Shown here in pieces: positions 17,509 through 27,775 of a DNA stretch of 64,000 nucleotides. The notes under the pieces are model-generated. The model saw nothing but the letters and a program-made list of their open reading frames with translations, made no database searches and was not told the DNA's origin. The stretch is from NCBI RefSeq assembly GCF_014207185.1, contig NZ_JACHCP010000007.1:62001-126000 (forward strand), written 5' to 3'. The stretch is from Rhodanobacter sp. A1T4 (GTDB taxonomy: Bacteria; Pseudomonadota; Gammaproteobacteria; Xanthomonadales; Rhodanobacteraceae). Position 1 is the first letter of the stretch, and the number at the start of each line of letters is the position of its first letter. A program made the translations under genes and the position numbers.

Positions 17509-18669
17509 TCACTCGGCGGACAAATCTGGAGTTACCTCCGCGGCGCAGCGCGACGGCAAGGTGCGCCAGGCGGATATCACCTGCACGGTATCGATTTCGT
17601 CGATCCGGCGAACCTCGGGCATTCCGCCAATCACCGTGACCGCGCTACCGTGTCCGCTGCGCGGCGCCCACATGCATGGGAATCGCCCGCCAAACAGCAC
17701 CACGAGCGGGCAGCCCATGGCCGCGGCCAGGTGGGCAGGACCGGTATCTACCGAAACCATGCTGTGGGCGATTTCAAGCAGCGCTTTCAGCCGACCTAGC
17801 GGAAGCACGGCGGTGTCGATTCGCAACGAACCGGTTTCGGTCGCGCTGAGCAGCGATTCGATATAACCGGCTTCGGCGGCCGACCCGCAAAAGAGGATCT
17901 GGGCCTGCGGCAAGCGGTAGCTGATGGCACGGGCCAGTGCGCCCCAGCGTTCGGCCGGCCAGGATTTATCGTCATCGTCGGCATGCCGCACGCCATTCCA
18001 GCGTATCGTGCGTTTGTTTGCCGGCTGCAACAGCACCAGCGGCCGACCCAGCATACCTTGCACGCGCAGCCAGGCGTCTCGATCGTCGCGCTCGGCTTCG
18101 GTTACCTGCAGCTGAGGAGCTATTTCCGTTGATGCGATTGAAGCAGTCCAGGGATGACTGACGCGAAAAGCATCTGGCGTTTGATCGCCAAAACGCAGCA
18201 GCCAGTCGATCCAGTGTTCGTCCTGGAGCATCGTCATCGGCTGGATAAACTGGCAGTTCTCCGCCGGTACGCCGGCCAGCGCCAGCATCGGACGCACCTT
18301 GGTCCCTGCACGTGGCTCCGGTTCGCAGATGTAGAAAGGTGAGTGGCGCAGCCGCCGCAATGCCATAGCGACGCGCCACCGCGGCGGACTGAACAACAGC
18401 GAGCCGTACTGGCTGCGCAGCGGAATAAACCCGTCCACCTCTGGCTGCGCAGAAAAAAGCACCTGCGGCCAGTCGCCCAAGGCCAGTACACGGCAGGGCT
18501 TGCCATAGCGCTGCTGCAGTTTGCGCAGCAGCGGCTGCAACAGGATCGTATCGCCCAGACGGCCAAGCCGAATGACTACGGGAGTTATCGGGGCCGCGGT
18601 GACAGCTGTCGACGTTATCGATGCGGCGTTTGTCGCCCCTTCGCGACGCGAAGGATTTCTTGCAGTCAT
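17509..18669 (-). CDS. Glycosyltransferase family 9 (heptosyltransferase-like)
   Basis: About 386 residues with two Rossmann halves. The first begins PVVIRLGRLGDTILLQPLL (the GDxIL motif of ADP-heptose:LPS heptosyltransferases). The second carries LVLLQPANKRTIRWNG and the nucleotide-sugar-binding motif SVDTGPAHLAAAMGCPLVVLFGG. It most likely adds a heptose or related sugar to lipopolysaccharide core at the cytoplasmic face. No other LPS genes adjoin it, so the acceptor cannot be named. I choose ATG 18669 because GGAG stands eight bases upstream; ATG 18675 and TTG 18687 are also in frame. The first ~30 residues are a Thr/Ala-rich lead. Confidence 0.88.
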   Translation of the reverse strand: MTARNPSRREGATNAASITSTAVTAAPITPVVIRLGRLGDTILLQPLLRKLQQRYGKPCRVLALGDWPQVLFSAQPEVDGFIPLRSQYGSLLFSPPRWRVAMALRRLRHSPFYICEPEPRAGTKVRPMLALAGVPAENCQFIQPMTMLQDEHWIDWLLRFGDQTPDAFRVSHPWTASIASTEIAPQLQVTEAERDDRDAWLRVQGMLGRPLVLLQPANKRTIRWNGVRHADDDDKSWPAERWGALARAISYRLPQAQILFCGSAAEAGYIESLLSATETGSLRIDTAVLPLGRLKALLEIAHSMVSVDTGPAHLAAAMGCPLVVLFGGRFPCMWAPRSGHGSAVTVIGGMPEVRRIDEIDTVQVISAWRTLPSRCAAEVTPDLSAE

Positions 18670-18828
18670 GGGCATGACTCCAAGCAACGCCGGACTAGGT
18701 ATGCGGTTGACGGTATGCGCATGGATTCCCCTTGGGAGCTTGTCACATGATGACGCCCCTCCCTGAGCAATTCCTTTCGAACAACGCTCCTCCGGCGAAC
18801 AGAAAGCGCCTGCGTCTTTGGGGCCGAC

Positions 18829-20661
18829 TCAATCCTCGGCGCTGAGCGGTTTGTCCTTGTCGCGCTGACGTTCGCGCTCGGCGCCCGGCTCGGCGTCCGC
18901 TTCAAACAGCTGTTGCAAATCGGCCATGGCATCGCGCGTGCTCTGGATCAGCTTGGTCTCGTCATCGTAGACCAACGCCTGCTTCTTCAGCACATCCTCG
19001 TCGTAGCGCCGGAAACGCTCGACCCGATCGACGGCAAGCTCATGCGAGAGACCCAGTGCCTCCAGCGTCTTGCGGGTCATCTTGAGGCTGGAATGGAATG
19101 TCTCGCGCACCGGCTCGTCGATGCCCATGTCCATCAGGCGGAACACATGCTGACGATTGCGTGCCCGGGCGATGATTTTGAGATGAGGGTACTGTCGTTT
19201 CACCAGCCTCGCCGTGCGCAGGCTGGTTTCCGGATCGTCCGTGGCAAGCACGAAGACTTCAGCCTTGTCGGCCTGTGCCGCTCGCAGCAGCTCCGGTCGG
19301 GTCGGGTCACCGAAGAACAGGTTGATGCTGCCGAAACGACGCGAGGCATCCACCTGCTCCACCGAATGCTCCAGCGCCACGAACGGAATGCCCTGCGCAC
19401 GCAGCACGCGGCCGATAATCTGTCCCATGCGGCCGAAGCCCGCGATGATCACCCGCGGTGTATCGGTATCGATCGTGTCGTACTCGCGTGTCGGCTTTTT
19501 CGGCTTGACGTTGAGCACCCTCGCGGCGAGTACCACCAGCAGCGGCGTCAAGGCCATCGACAACGTGATCGCCAGCACCAGTGCGTCGCGCTGGCCGCCA
19601 CCGATCAGCTGCTTCTCGGCGGCCTGCTTCAGCACCACGAACGCAAACTCGCCGCCGCTGGCCAGCAACATGATCAGGCGCAAACTGTCGGAGCGGTTGA
19701 GCCCGCCTGGCAATCGCGCCAGCGGCCACAGCAAAAGGCCTTTCAATAGCAAAAGGCCGATAACCAGCTCCGCCACCAGCAGCGGCTGCACCAGCAGCAG
19801 CGACATATCCATCGACATACCGACGCTGATAAAAAACAAACCGAGCAGCAGCCCTTTGAACGGCTCGATATGCGATTCCATCTCGTGCCGGTATTCCGAA
19901 TCGGCCAACAGCACGCCGGCAAGGAATGCACCCAGCGTGGCCGATACATGCGCCAGTTCCATGATCAACGCGGTACCCATCACCACCAATAGCGCAGTAG
20001 CTGTGGAGACCTCCACCGAATCGGCTTTCGCAACAAATCGGAATACTGGCCGCAGCAGATAGCGACCACCGACGACCACGGCCACAATCACGCCAATCGT
20101 GCGCAGCACGCTATAAATATCGACGCCGTGCGAAGCCGACGTAGTGGCAAGCAGCGGCACTGCCGCAATCAGCGGGATCGCTGCCAGATCCTGGAACAGC
20201 AGGATCGAGAACGCCTGCCGCCCGTACGCCGAACCGGCCTCCTTGCGCTCGGCCAGTATCTGCAGACCAAATGCGGTAGACGACAGCGCCAGGCTACCGC
20301 CGACAATCGCCGCCGCCCGCCCGCTGAGGCCGAACAGAAAATAGCCGACCGCACCGATCGCCATGGCCGCACTCAACACCTGCAGCAAGCCAGTACCAAA
20401 CACCGAGCGCCGCATCACCCACAGCCGCTGGGGTGACAGCTCCAGACCGATCACGAACAGCATCAGCACCACGCCGAACTCGGAGATCGATGCGACGCCT
20501 TCGGTATCGCTGATCAGCCCCAGCAGCTGCGGGCCAATCACCATGCCGGCAATCATGTAGCCCAGCACAGAGCCGAGCCGGAAGCGTTTGGTCAATGGCA
20601 CGGCGATGACCGTCGCCAGCAAAAACACCACCGCGGTCTTCAGAAATTGAAAGCTGTCCAC
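18829..20661 (-). CDS. CPA2-family cation/proton antiporter, KefB/KefC-like
   Basis: A 610-residue protein. Residues 1 to about 385 form the Na/H-exchanger domain with a dozen helices and family motifs such as LGYMIAGMVIGPQLLGL, VVLMLFVIGLELSP, and GSLALSSTAFGLQIL. Next is an RCK/TrkA-N domain with GFGRMGQIIGRVLRAQ and the NAD-binding region to about residue 520, then a charged helical tail rich in Glu/Asp/Arg. This is the architecture of glutathione-gated potassium efflux systems. No KefF/KefG-type ancillary oxidoreductase gene adjoins it, so gating by glutathione adducts is inferred from the family only. Confidence 0.9.
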   Translation of the reverse strand: MDSFQFLKTAVVFLLATVIAVPLTKRFRLGSVLGYMIAGMVIGPQLLGLISDTEGVASISEFGVVLMLFVIGLELSPQRLWVMRRSVFGTGLLQVLSAAMAIGAVGYFLFGLSGRAAAIVGGSLALSSTAFGLQILAERKEAGSAYGRQAFSILLFQDLAAIPLIAAVPLLATTSASHGVDIYSVLRTIGVIVAVVVGGRYLLRPVFRFVAKADSVEVSTATALLVVMGTALIMELAHVSATLGAFLAGVLLADSEYRHEMESHIEPFKGLLLGLFFISVGMSMDMSLLLVQPLLVAELVIGLLLLKGLLLWPLARLPGGLNRSDSLRLIMLLASGGEFAFVVLKQAAEKQLIGGGQRDALVLAITLSMALTPLLVVLAARVLNVKPKKPTREYDTIDTDTPRVIIAGFGRMGQIIGRVLRAQGIPFVALEHSVEQVDASRRFGSINLFFGDPTRPELLRAAQADKAEVFVLATDDPETSLRTARLVKRQYPHLKIIARARNRQHVFRLMDMGIDEPVRETFHSSLKMTRKTLEALGLSHELAVDRVERFRRYDEDVLKKQALVYDDETKLIQSTRDAMADLQQLFEADAEPGAERERQRDKDKPLSAED

Positions 20662-20768
20662 GCGTCGGCGGCTCCAGTCGATGAAGCCCGATTATTCCAT
20701 GCGCACACCGGCTGTGCCGGATGATTCGCAATTTCGTACGACATCCGCAGCTAACGGTTGCTTTCAGT

Positions 20769-20809
20769 AAAAATGATCAGGCCCGCACGTGGCGGGCCTG
20801 ATCATTTTT
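20769..20809 (-). terminator. Rho-independent terminator downstream of the M3 peptidase gene
   Basis: Eighteen-base perfect arms (AAAAATGATCAGGCCCGC and its complement) around a five-base loop, with A and T runs at the two ends. It lies 23 bp past the peptidase stop and upstream of the antiporter gene. Confidence 0.95.
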
Positions 20810-20832
20810 GTACAGCTTGTCGAGACGCGGCC

Positions 20833-23028
20833 TTACTTTTTCGGTGCGTCCTTCAGGCCACGATCGATCAGCATCGGCTCGATGCTCGGCTCCTTACCGC
20901 GCCAGTCCTTGTACATCGTGCCGAGGTCTTCGGTGTTGCCGCGCGAGAGCACCATCGCGCGGAAGCGATCACCGTTCTCGCGGGTCAGACCGCCGTGCTC
21001 CTTGAACCACTCGAAGCCATCGTCCGCCAGCATCTCGGTCCACAGATAGGCGTAGTAACCGGCCGCGTAGCCGCCACCCCAGATATGCGCAAAGTAGCTC
21101 GAACGATAACGCGGCGGCACGTAGCTCAGATCGATCTTGTCGTTCTTCAGCGTTTCAGCCTCGAACTTGTCGGCGTCCTGCTTCGGTGCGTCGGCACCCA
21201 GCGTATGCCAGCCCATATCGAGCAGCGCAGCCGAGACCAGCTCGGTCATGTCATAGCCCTTGTTGAAGGTACCGGCCTTCTTCATCTTGTCGACCAGTGC
21301 CTGCGGCATCGGCTCGCCGGTCTTGTAGTTCTTCGCGTAATTGGCGAACACCTTCGGATCGGACGCCCAGTGCTCGTTGAACTGCGACGGAAATTCGACG
21401 AAGTCACGCGCGGTGTTGGCACCGGACAACGACGGGTACTTGGTGTTGGCGAACATGCCGTGCAGACCGTGGCCAAACTCGTGGAACATGGTGACCACGT
21501 CATCGAACGACAGCAGCGCCGGCTGGCCCGCGGCCGGCTTGGTGAAGTTGGCCACGTTGTAGATCACCGGCTTGGTGCCAAGCAGCGTGGACTCGTTGAC
21601 AAAATTGCTCATCCAAGCGCCGCCGTTCTTGTTGTCGCGCTTGAAGTAGTCGCAATAGAACAGCGCCATCGAGGTGCCGTCCTTGTCAAACACCTCGAAC
21701 ACGCGCACGTCAGGCTGGTACACCGGAATGTCCTTGCGCTCCTTGAAGGTCAGGCCGTAAAGCTGGTTGGCGGCGTAGAACACGCCGTTCTGCAACACGT
21801 TGTCCAGTTCGAAGTAAGGCTTGATCTGCGCTTCGTCGAGGTCGTACTTGGCCTTACGCACCTGTTCGGAGTAATGCTCCCAGTCCCATGCAGCGACCTT
21901 GAAGCCGCCCTTCTGCTGGTCGATCACCGCCTGGATGTCTTTCGACTCGCGCTCGGCACGGGCCGTGGCAGCCGGCACTAGGTTCTGCATGAACTTGATC
22001 GCGGTATCCGGCGTCTTGGCCATCTGGTCGTCCAGTGTCCAGGCGGCATAGTTGGCGTAGCCCAGCAACTTGGCCTGCTCGGCGCGGATCTGCGCGATGC
22101 GCTCAATCATGTCGCGAGTGTCGTTGGCATCGCCTTTTTCAGCGCGATTCCACGAAGCGTTGAACAAGGCCTCACGCGTGGCGCGATCGTTGATGTCCTG
22201 CAGCGCAGGCTGCTGAGTGGTGTTCTGCAGCACTACAACCCACTTGCCATCGACCTTGCGCTCTTTCGCGGCGCCGGCCGCTGCTGCGATATCGGCATCG
22301 GACAAACCGTCAAGCTTGGCCTTGTCGTCCACCACCAGCGCACCGGCCTTGGTCGCGGCGAGCAGCTTGTTGCTGAACTGGGTGCTGAGGGTGGACTCCT
22401 CCTTGTTGAGGTCCTTCAGCTTGGCTTTGTCGGCGTCGGACAGCTTGGCGCCACCACGGACGAAGTTCTTGTAGGTCACTTCGACCAGGCGCAGCGATTC
22501 CGGATCGAGCTTGAGCGTGTCGCGCTGGTCGTACACCGCCTGGACCCGCGCAAACAGCTTGCTGTTGAGCGTAATAGCGTCGCGATGGGCGGCCAGCTTT
22601 GGTGCTTCCTCTTCCTCCACCTTCTGCAGCGTATCGCTGGTGTTGGCCTGGGCCACGCCTTCGAACGCCATCATCGCGCGAGTCAACAGGGCACCGGATT
22701 TCTCCATCGCCACGTAGGTATTGTCGAAGGTGGGCGCGTCCGGGTTGTCGGCGATCTTCTCGATCTCCGCCAGATGCTGCTTCATGCCTTCCTCGATCGC
22801 CGGCTGGTAATCCGCCTCGGTGATCTTGTCGAACGGCGGCGCCTGGAACGGCAGCGTACTTGCCGCAAAAAACGGATTATTGGTGCTGGCGGCAGGCGCA
22901 GGCACCGTGGTGCTGGCGTGCGCCACCGTTGCCGCGGTGGCGGGCTGCTTGGCGGTATCGTCGGACGGCTGCGAACAGGCACCCAGAGCGATGGATGTGG
23001 CGATAACGATCATACGCAGACGGAGCAT
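20833..23028 (-). CDS. M3-family metallopeptidase lipoprotein (peptidyl-dipeptidase Dcp-like)
   Basis: A 731-residue zinc peptidase. The N-terminus MLRLRMIVIATSIALGACSQ is a lipoprotein signal with lipobox LGAC, followed by an Ala/Thr linker. The rest is the M3 fold with the zinc motif FHEFGHGLHGM (first His about residue 516) and a later conserved region YRSSYFAHIWGGGYAAGYYAYLW. Oligopeptidase A and Dcp cleave short peptides; the lipid anchor puts this one in the periplasm or outer membrane, fitting turnover of imported or released peptides. Start ATG 23028 has GGGGAA upstream. It is monocistronic with a strong terminator. Confidence 0.93.
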   Translation of the reverse strand: MLRLRMIVIATSIALGACSQPSDDTAKQPATAATVAHASTTVPAPAASTNNPFFAASTLPFQAPPFDKITEADYQPAIEEGMKQHLAEIEKIADNPDAPTFDNTYVAMEKSGALLTRAMMAFEGVAQANTSDTLQKVEEEEAPKLAAHRDAITLNSKLFARVQAVYDQRDTLKLDPESLRLVEVTYKNFVRGGAKLSDADKAKLKDLNKEESTLSTQFSNKLLAATKAGALVVDDKAKLDGLSDADIAAAAGAAKERKVDGKWVVVLQNTTQQPALQDINDRATREALFNASWNRAEKGDANDTRDMIERIAQIRAEQAKLLGYANYAAWTLDDQMAKTPDTAIKFMQNLVPAATARAERESKDIQAVIDQQKGGFKVAAWDWEHYSEQVRKAKYDLDEAQIKPYFELDNVLQNGVFYAANQLYGLTFKERKDIPVYQPDVRVFEVFDKDGTSMALFYCDYFKRDNKNGGAWMSNFVNESTLLGTKPVIYNVANFTKPAAGQPALLSFDDVVTMFHEFGHGLHGMFANTKYPSLSGANTARDFVEFPSQFNEHWASDPKVFANYAKNYKTGEPMPQALVDKMKKAGTFNKGYDMTELVSAALLDMGWHTLGADAPKQDADKFEAETLKNDKIDLSYVPPRYRSSYFAHIWGGGYAAGYYAYLWTEMLADDGFEWFKEHGGLTRENGDRFRAMVLSRGNTEDLGTMYKDWRGKEPSIEPMLIDRGLKDAPKK

Positions 23029-23265
23029 CGGAGTTCCCCAGGAATTGTGCAAGATAACGCGTCCGAAGGACGGGTGAGCAATAAACAGCCACTGACTCTA
23101 ACCATTCTCGCCCGATTCTTCCAAGGGCCGAAAGTCAGGGGCACCGGGCTACCGAGTGGATTGCAGTCTGGACCAACACGGACCAAGGGATCGAATGACC
23201 GATTCATCCGATGAGATCCTGCCACCGGTTCAACTGGGGCGACTTGACCATGAATCCGTTGGTTC

Positions 23266-23613
23266 TCAGGCTGCACGCATATCGCGCAGTTGCCAAGCGC
23301 TGCCGATCAACAGATTCAGCCGCTGCCGCACAACGCTCATCGGCAAGGTCGTGAGCAGCTCGACCTCGATATGCAGGTCACTGACCCTGGCCGTCACCTC
23401 CGCCTGCGGATCAGTCGCGGCCAAGCTACTGTCGACCGCATCGGGATCGGGCTGCGCCGCGCGCCAACGTTCGAAGAGGGAGGCATCCCGCAACGCCTGC
23501 TGCATCGCAGTGGCGAAGTCGCCCGGGCCTGCGCCCTCGTAGGAAAAGCGTGGGTCGCTACCGCGCGCCTTGGTCAGATCAGCAATGGAAAGGTAGTAAT
23601 GACTGCGGGCCAT
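23266..23613 (-). CDS. Conserved hypothetical protein, 115 residues
   Basis: The gene has a very good ribosome-binding site (GGAGG six bases before ATG 23613) and coding-like codon use. The product starts MARSHYYLSIADLTKARGSD and has a phenylalanine/serine-rich first third (FSYEGAGPGDFATAMQQAL) and a C-terminal half with SDLHIEVELLTTLPMSVVRQ. No signal peptide, membrane helix or catalytic motif is visible. I do not recognise the family. It lies 67 bp downstream of bioD on the same strand and may share its transcript. Confidence 0.7.
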   Translation of the reverse strand: MARSHYYLSIADLTKARGSDPRFSYEGAGPGDFATAMQQALRDASLFERWRAAQPDPDAVDSSLAATDPQAEVTARVSDLHIEVELLTTLPMSVVRQRLNLLIGSAWQLRDMRAA

Positions 23614-23680
23614 GGTGCCTCCGGCAATAGGTGCATATTTGAGTGGTCAATGCGCTATCGAAGCACGCACGATGTGAAGC

Positions 23681-24361
23681 TCAACCCAAGGTAGCCACGG
23701 CGGTCTGCAGATATATGGCGGCCTGCTTTGGCACCACGCCGTGCGGCAACACTCCGAGGCACGGCGCAGGCATCAGCTCGCGCAGGGTTGCCAGATTCTC
23801 GTCCAGCGCCAGCATGTCCGGATCGATCACGTTGCCGATCCAGCCCAGCAGCTGGCAGCCATCGGCTTCAATGACCCGTGCACTGAGCAACGCATGATTG
23901 ATACATCCTAGCCGCAGACCAACCACGAGAATCACCGGCAGCTTCCATTCCTTGGCTATATCCGCCGCCGACAAGCCCACCGCTAGCGGCACCAGCCAGC
24001 CGCCGACGCCTTCAACCACCACGCGCTGATGGCTGCCAATCAGCTGATCGAATGCGTGGCGCAACGGCGCCAACGAAATCTCGACCCCCTCATGCGCAGC
24101 GGCCAAATGCGGTGCCAGTGGCTCGCTCAAGGCGATCGGATTGATCCATTCGTAAGGCAACAAAGAGCTGCTCGCTGCCTGCAGCGCCAGCGCGTCGTCG
24201 TTGCACAACCCCTGCGGCGTTGGCGTGCAGCCGCTGGCCACCGGCTTCATGCCGCAGGTGTTGTAGCCCGCAGCACGCAGCGCATGGAGCAGCGCGCAGG
24301 CAGCGTGCGTCTTGCCGATGCCGGTATCGGTACCCGCAATGAAAACAGCTGCCTGATTCAC
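23681..24361 (-). CDS. bioD: Dethiobiotin synthase
   Basis: A 226-residue ATP-dependent synthase. It opens VNQAAVFIAGTDTGIGKTHA, where GTDTGIGKT is the P-loop of BioD. Further family segments are GMKPVASGC (CO2/DAPA site), VVVEGVGGWLVPL and LGCINHALLSARVI, with GWIGNVIDP before the C-terminus. It makes dethiobiotin from diaminopelargonate and CO2 in the penultimate step of biotin synthesis. I start it at GTG 24361, with AGGGTGG upstream; an upstream in-frame extension carries no family sequence. Other bio genes are not in the window. It is divergent from the methionine sulfoxide reductase gene. Confidence 0.95.
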   Translation of the reverse strand: MNQAAVFIAGTDTGIGKTHAACALLHALRAAGYNTCGMKPVASGCTPTPQGLCNDDALALQAASSSLLPYEWINPIALSEPLAPHLAAAHEGVEISLAPLRHAFDQLIGSHQRVVVEGVGGWLVPLAVGLSAADIAKEWKLPVILVVGLRLGCINHALLSARVIEADGCQLLGWIGNVIDPDMLALDENLATLRELMPAPCLGVLPHGVVPKQAAIYLQTAVATLG

Positions 24362-24553
24362 GTTGCCACCCTGCCTTGGCAGCCCCGCTTGAAAAAATGC
24401 GACAAGCGGCCGGTCAGCATAAAGGCGAACGTCCGCTGGCAAACATGCCGAGTCGACCCGCCTCGATGCCTTCACGTTGCTCGACAAGCTTCATTAAGCC
24501 CTACTCCAATAGATGGCACGGGGCATAATACGTACTTTGCCGGCAGACCCATC

Positions 24554-25045
24554 ATGTTCGAGTCCATCACGACAAACTATGCCAGCAAGCGCGAACACTA
24601 TGACGAGCTGGTCAATCAGGCCCGCGGGCTCATGCTGGGCGAGCCCGACATGATCGCCAACGCGGCCAACTTCAGCGCACTGATTTTCAACAGCCTGCCC
24701 GAGGTGAACTGGGCCGGTTTTTATCTGTTCGACGGCAACGAACTGGTGGTCGGTCCGTTTCAGGGCAAGCCGGCGTGCATTCGCATCGCGCTCGGCCGCG
24801 GAGTCTGCGGCACGGCCGCGCGGCATCGACAGACGCAGCTGGTGCGTGACGTACACGCATTCGATGGGCATATCGCCTGCGATGCTGCTTCGCAGTCGGA
24901 AATCGTGGTGCCGCTGGTAAAAGCCGACGGCACGCTGCTCGGCGTGTGGGACGTCGACAGCCCGATGATCAACCGCTTCGATGACGAAGATCGTGTGGGT
25001 ATGGAAGCGCTGTGCGCAGCGTTTCTGGAAACCTTGCCGCACTGA
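24554..25045 (+). CDS. Free methionine-(R)-sulfoxide reductase (GAF domain)
   Basis: A 163-residue GAF-domain enzyme of the fRMsr (YebR/MsrC) group. The three conserved cysteines are visible in PACIRIALGRGVCGTAA and HIACDAASQSEIVVPL, followed by the ligand-site region GVWDVDSPMINRFD. It reduces free L-methionine-R-sulfoxide in the cytoplasm. Start ATG 24554 (MFESITTNYASKREHY) fits the family. It is a single gene divergent from bioD and convergent with engB, with a terminator-like hairpin between. Confidence 0.95.
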   Translation: MFESITTNYASKREHYDELVNQARGLMLGEPDMIANAANFSALIFNSLPEVNWAGFYLFDGNELVVGPFQGKPACIRIALGRGVCGTAARHRQTQLVRDVHAFDGHIACDAASQSEIVVPLVKADGTLLGVWDVDSPMINRFDDEDRVGMEALCAAFLETLPH

Positions 25046-25069
25046 TCCGCTTGCGTTGAGTCTTCGCGA

Positions 25070-25109
25070 CGCGTCAGCGCTGACCAAATTGCGCTGACGC
25101 GCCCGTTTT
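25070..25109. terminator. Hairpin terminator between convergent genes
   Basis: Eleven-base perfect arms (CGCGTCAGCGC and complement, 25070-25080 and 25091-25101) with a ten-base loop. CCCGTTTT follows on the plus side. It lies between the reductase stop at 25045 and the engB stop at 25113 and can serve the plus-strand gene best. Confidence 0.75.
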
Positions 25110-25112
25110 GCC

Positions 25113-25766
<654 letters not shown>

Positions 25767-25882
25767 GGGAATGGTTTGACCAAGGGACGGTGGCACAGGG
25801 ATAATTCTTGGGTTACTGCCTATTGCAAGCCGAATGGCGGCAAGTCACGGCGGTGTTCGCAAGTTTCTCGGGAGTCAAGTGT

Positions 25883-26725
25883 ATGAGTTTTCGGTCCGCC
25901 GGTTTTCGGAACGCTGTTCTCGGGTCCGCCACCGCTCTTGCATTTGCGCTATCCGCCAGCGCGGTGATGGCTCAGACCACCGCGCCAAAATCGGCGGTTT
26001 CTGCTTCCGCGGCGTCCGCACCAGCGGCGGCCAGCACGGCAGCAAAGCCAGCTGTCGCATCCAGCGCAGCCGCGTCGACCGCAGCAACGACACCTCCCAC
26101 CGCCAGCAGCGCAACCGAGCCTGCCGTGGCCGTTGCGATCAAACCCGGTGATGCGACCGCAGGCCAGGCCAAGGCCGCTGTTTGCGGCGCCTGTCATGGC
26201 ATCGACGGCAACTCCAGCGATCCGCAGTATCCCAAGTTGGCCGGCCAGAGCGAGGCCTACATTGCCCATCAACTGGCCAGCTTCAAGGCCGGCAAGCGAC
26301 AGAATCCGATCATGCTGGGCATGGCCACACCGCTGTCGCCGCAGGACATGCAGAACGTCGGTGCCTATTTTGCCAGCAAAACCTCGCTACCCGGCGTCGC
26401 CGATCAGGCACTGGTCGATCATGGCCAGACGCTGTTCCGCGAGGGTGACCCGACGCGCGGCATTCCCGCCTGCATGGCCTGCCACAGCATTGACGGTCGC
26501 GGCAATCCGGGCGCGATGTATCCGCAGCTCACTGCTCAGCATGCGCAGTACATCCAGGCCACGCTGAAGGCATGGCACGACGGTACCGTATGGGGCGACG
26601 ACACGCATTCGCAGATCATGCCGTCGATTGCACAAAAGCTCGACGCCAACGACATCGCCGCCCTGGCCAGCTATGTCGAGGGCCTGCACAGCGCCGAGCC
26701 GACGCCAGCCCTCGCCACGCCCTGA
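25883..26725 (+). CDS. Di-heme cytochrome c4-type protein
   Basis: A 280-residue exported protein. A signal peptide (ATALAFALSASAVMA) is followed by about 70 residues of Ala/Ser/Thr/Pro-rich linker. Two class I cytochrome c domains then carry the heme motifs CGACHG and CMACHS, each with the c4-style QSEAYIAHQLASFKAGKRQNP / QHAQYIQATLKAWHDG segment. Cytochrome c4 carries electrons in the periplasm and can feed terminal oxidases such as the one encoded at 3.8-7.6 kb. The linker is longer than in typical c4 and suggests a tethered form. Start ATG 25883 follows GGGAG. It precedes the two Dsb genes on the same strand. Confidence 0.93.
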   Translation: MSFRSAGFRNAVLGSATALAFALSASAVMAQTTAPKSAVSASAASAPAAASTAAKPAVASSAAASTAATTPPTASSATEPAVAVAIKPGDATAGQAKAAVCGACHGIDGNSSDPQYPKLAGQSEAYIAHQLASFKAGKRQNPIMLGMATPLSPQDMQNVGAYFASKTSLPGVADQALVDHGQTLFREGDPTRGIPACMACHSIDGRGNPGAMYPQLTAQHAQYIQATLKAWHDGTVWGDDTHSQIMPSIAQKLDANDIAALASYVEGLHSAEPTPALATP

Positions 26726-26827
26726 TCGATAACAGCGCTGAACTCGCGTCGGCGCCGACGGTCTCACACCCCATCTGGTTCACGGCCTCACCCGGCTTCG
26801 CGCCCCCCCTCCGCTCCGAGGTTTCCC

Positions 26828-27703
26828 ATGTTGAAGCGTTTACCGATCCTGTGTGTCGCCCTGCTCGCGCTCGCCGCCTGCAGCCACGACAGCGACAACA
26901 GCGCCGCCAGCTCTTCTACACCGGCGGCATCGAGCACGGCTGCCACCACGGCAACTGCCAGCACGACTCCGGCGCCGGCAAGCACCGCACCAGCTGCTGC
27001 CGCCAGCGCCGCACCCGCTGCCAGCGCATCGACACCTGCAACCGCGGATGCCCGGCCGGCCAAGCCGGCTGCACCGTTCGTGGACGACGGCAAGTGGGTC
27101 GAAGGCAAAAATTATTTCCTGATCGATCCTGCACAGCCGACCAGCCATCCCGGCAAGGTCGAAGTGACCGAAGTGTTCTCATACGCCTGCCCAGCCTGCA
27201 ATTCTTTCCACACCACCATGGATGAGCTGGTCAAAAGCCTGCCGTCGAATGCAGTCGTGGTTTACCTGCCAGCTTCGTTCCGTCCGGACGAAAACTGGCC
27301 GCTGTTCCAGCGCGCGTTCTATGCCGCGCAGGCGCTCGGCGTGGCCGATAAAACCTACGATGCAATGTTCGACGCCTCCTGGAAAACCGGCGAGCTGTCT
27401 ACTTATGACCTGCAGGCGGGCAAGCCGAAACCGCATGAAGCATGGCCGACTATCGACGATGTCGCCAAGTTCTACGCCAAGTACGGCGTCGATCCAAAGC
27501 AGTTCGTTGGCGTCGCCAACTCTTTCAGCATCAATACCCAAATGAAGCGTGCGGATGATGAGCTCAAGGCTCTGGGCGTAGACAGCACACCGACCATCGT
27601 GGTTAACGGCAAATACCGGCTGACGCCAAAAGACGCCGGTGGCCTGCCACAGACGATTGAACTGGTGCAATGGCTGGTATCCAAGGAAACCGCCGGCAAG
27701 TAA
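26828..27703 (+). CDS. DsbA-like thiol:disulfide oxidoreductase, lipoprotein form (CPAC)
   Basis: A 291-residue protein. The N-terminus MLKRLPILCVALLALAACSH is a lipoprotein signal (lipobox LAAC). About 55 residues of Ala/Ser/Thr linker follow, then a thioredoxin/DsbA fold. The active site is SYACPACNSF and the cis-proline loop is GVDSTPTIVVNG. DsbA proteins introduce disulfides into exported proteins; the lipid anchor and long linker would let this one reach out from a membrane. A GAGG site precedes the ATG. It is followed 72 bp later by a second DsbA-like gene. CPAC differs from the CPHC of classical DsbA and is expected to change redox potential. Confidence 0.93.
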   Translation: MLKRLPILCVALLALAACSHDSDNSAASSSTPAASSTAATTATASTTPAPASTAPAAAASAAPAASASTPATADARPAKPAAPFVDDGKWVEGKNYFLIDPAQPTSHPGKVEVTEVFSYACPACNSFHTTMDELVKSLPSNAVVVYLPASFRPDENWPLFQRAFYAAQALGVADKTYDAMFDASWKTGELSTYDLQAGKPKPHEAWPTIDDVAKFYAKYGVDPKQFVGVANSFSINTQMKRADDELKALGVDSTPTIVVNGKYRLTPKDAGGLPQTIELVQWLVSKETAGK

Positions 27704-27775
27704 GTCCTTTTCCATGTTGACGTTCGAATCAGCCTGATACATTAGTTTTCACAGCTATCCCCAAAGAGAAGCCTC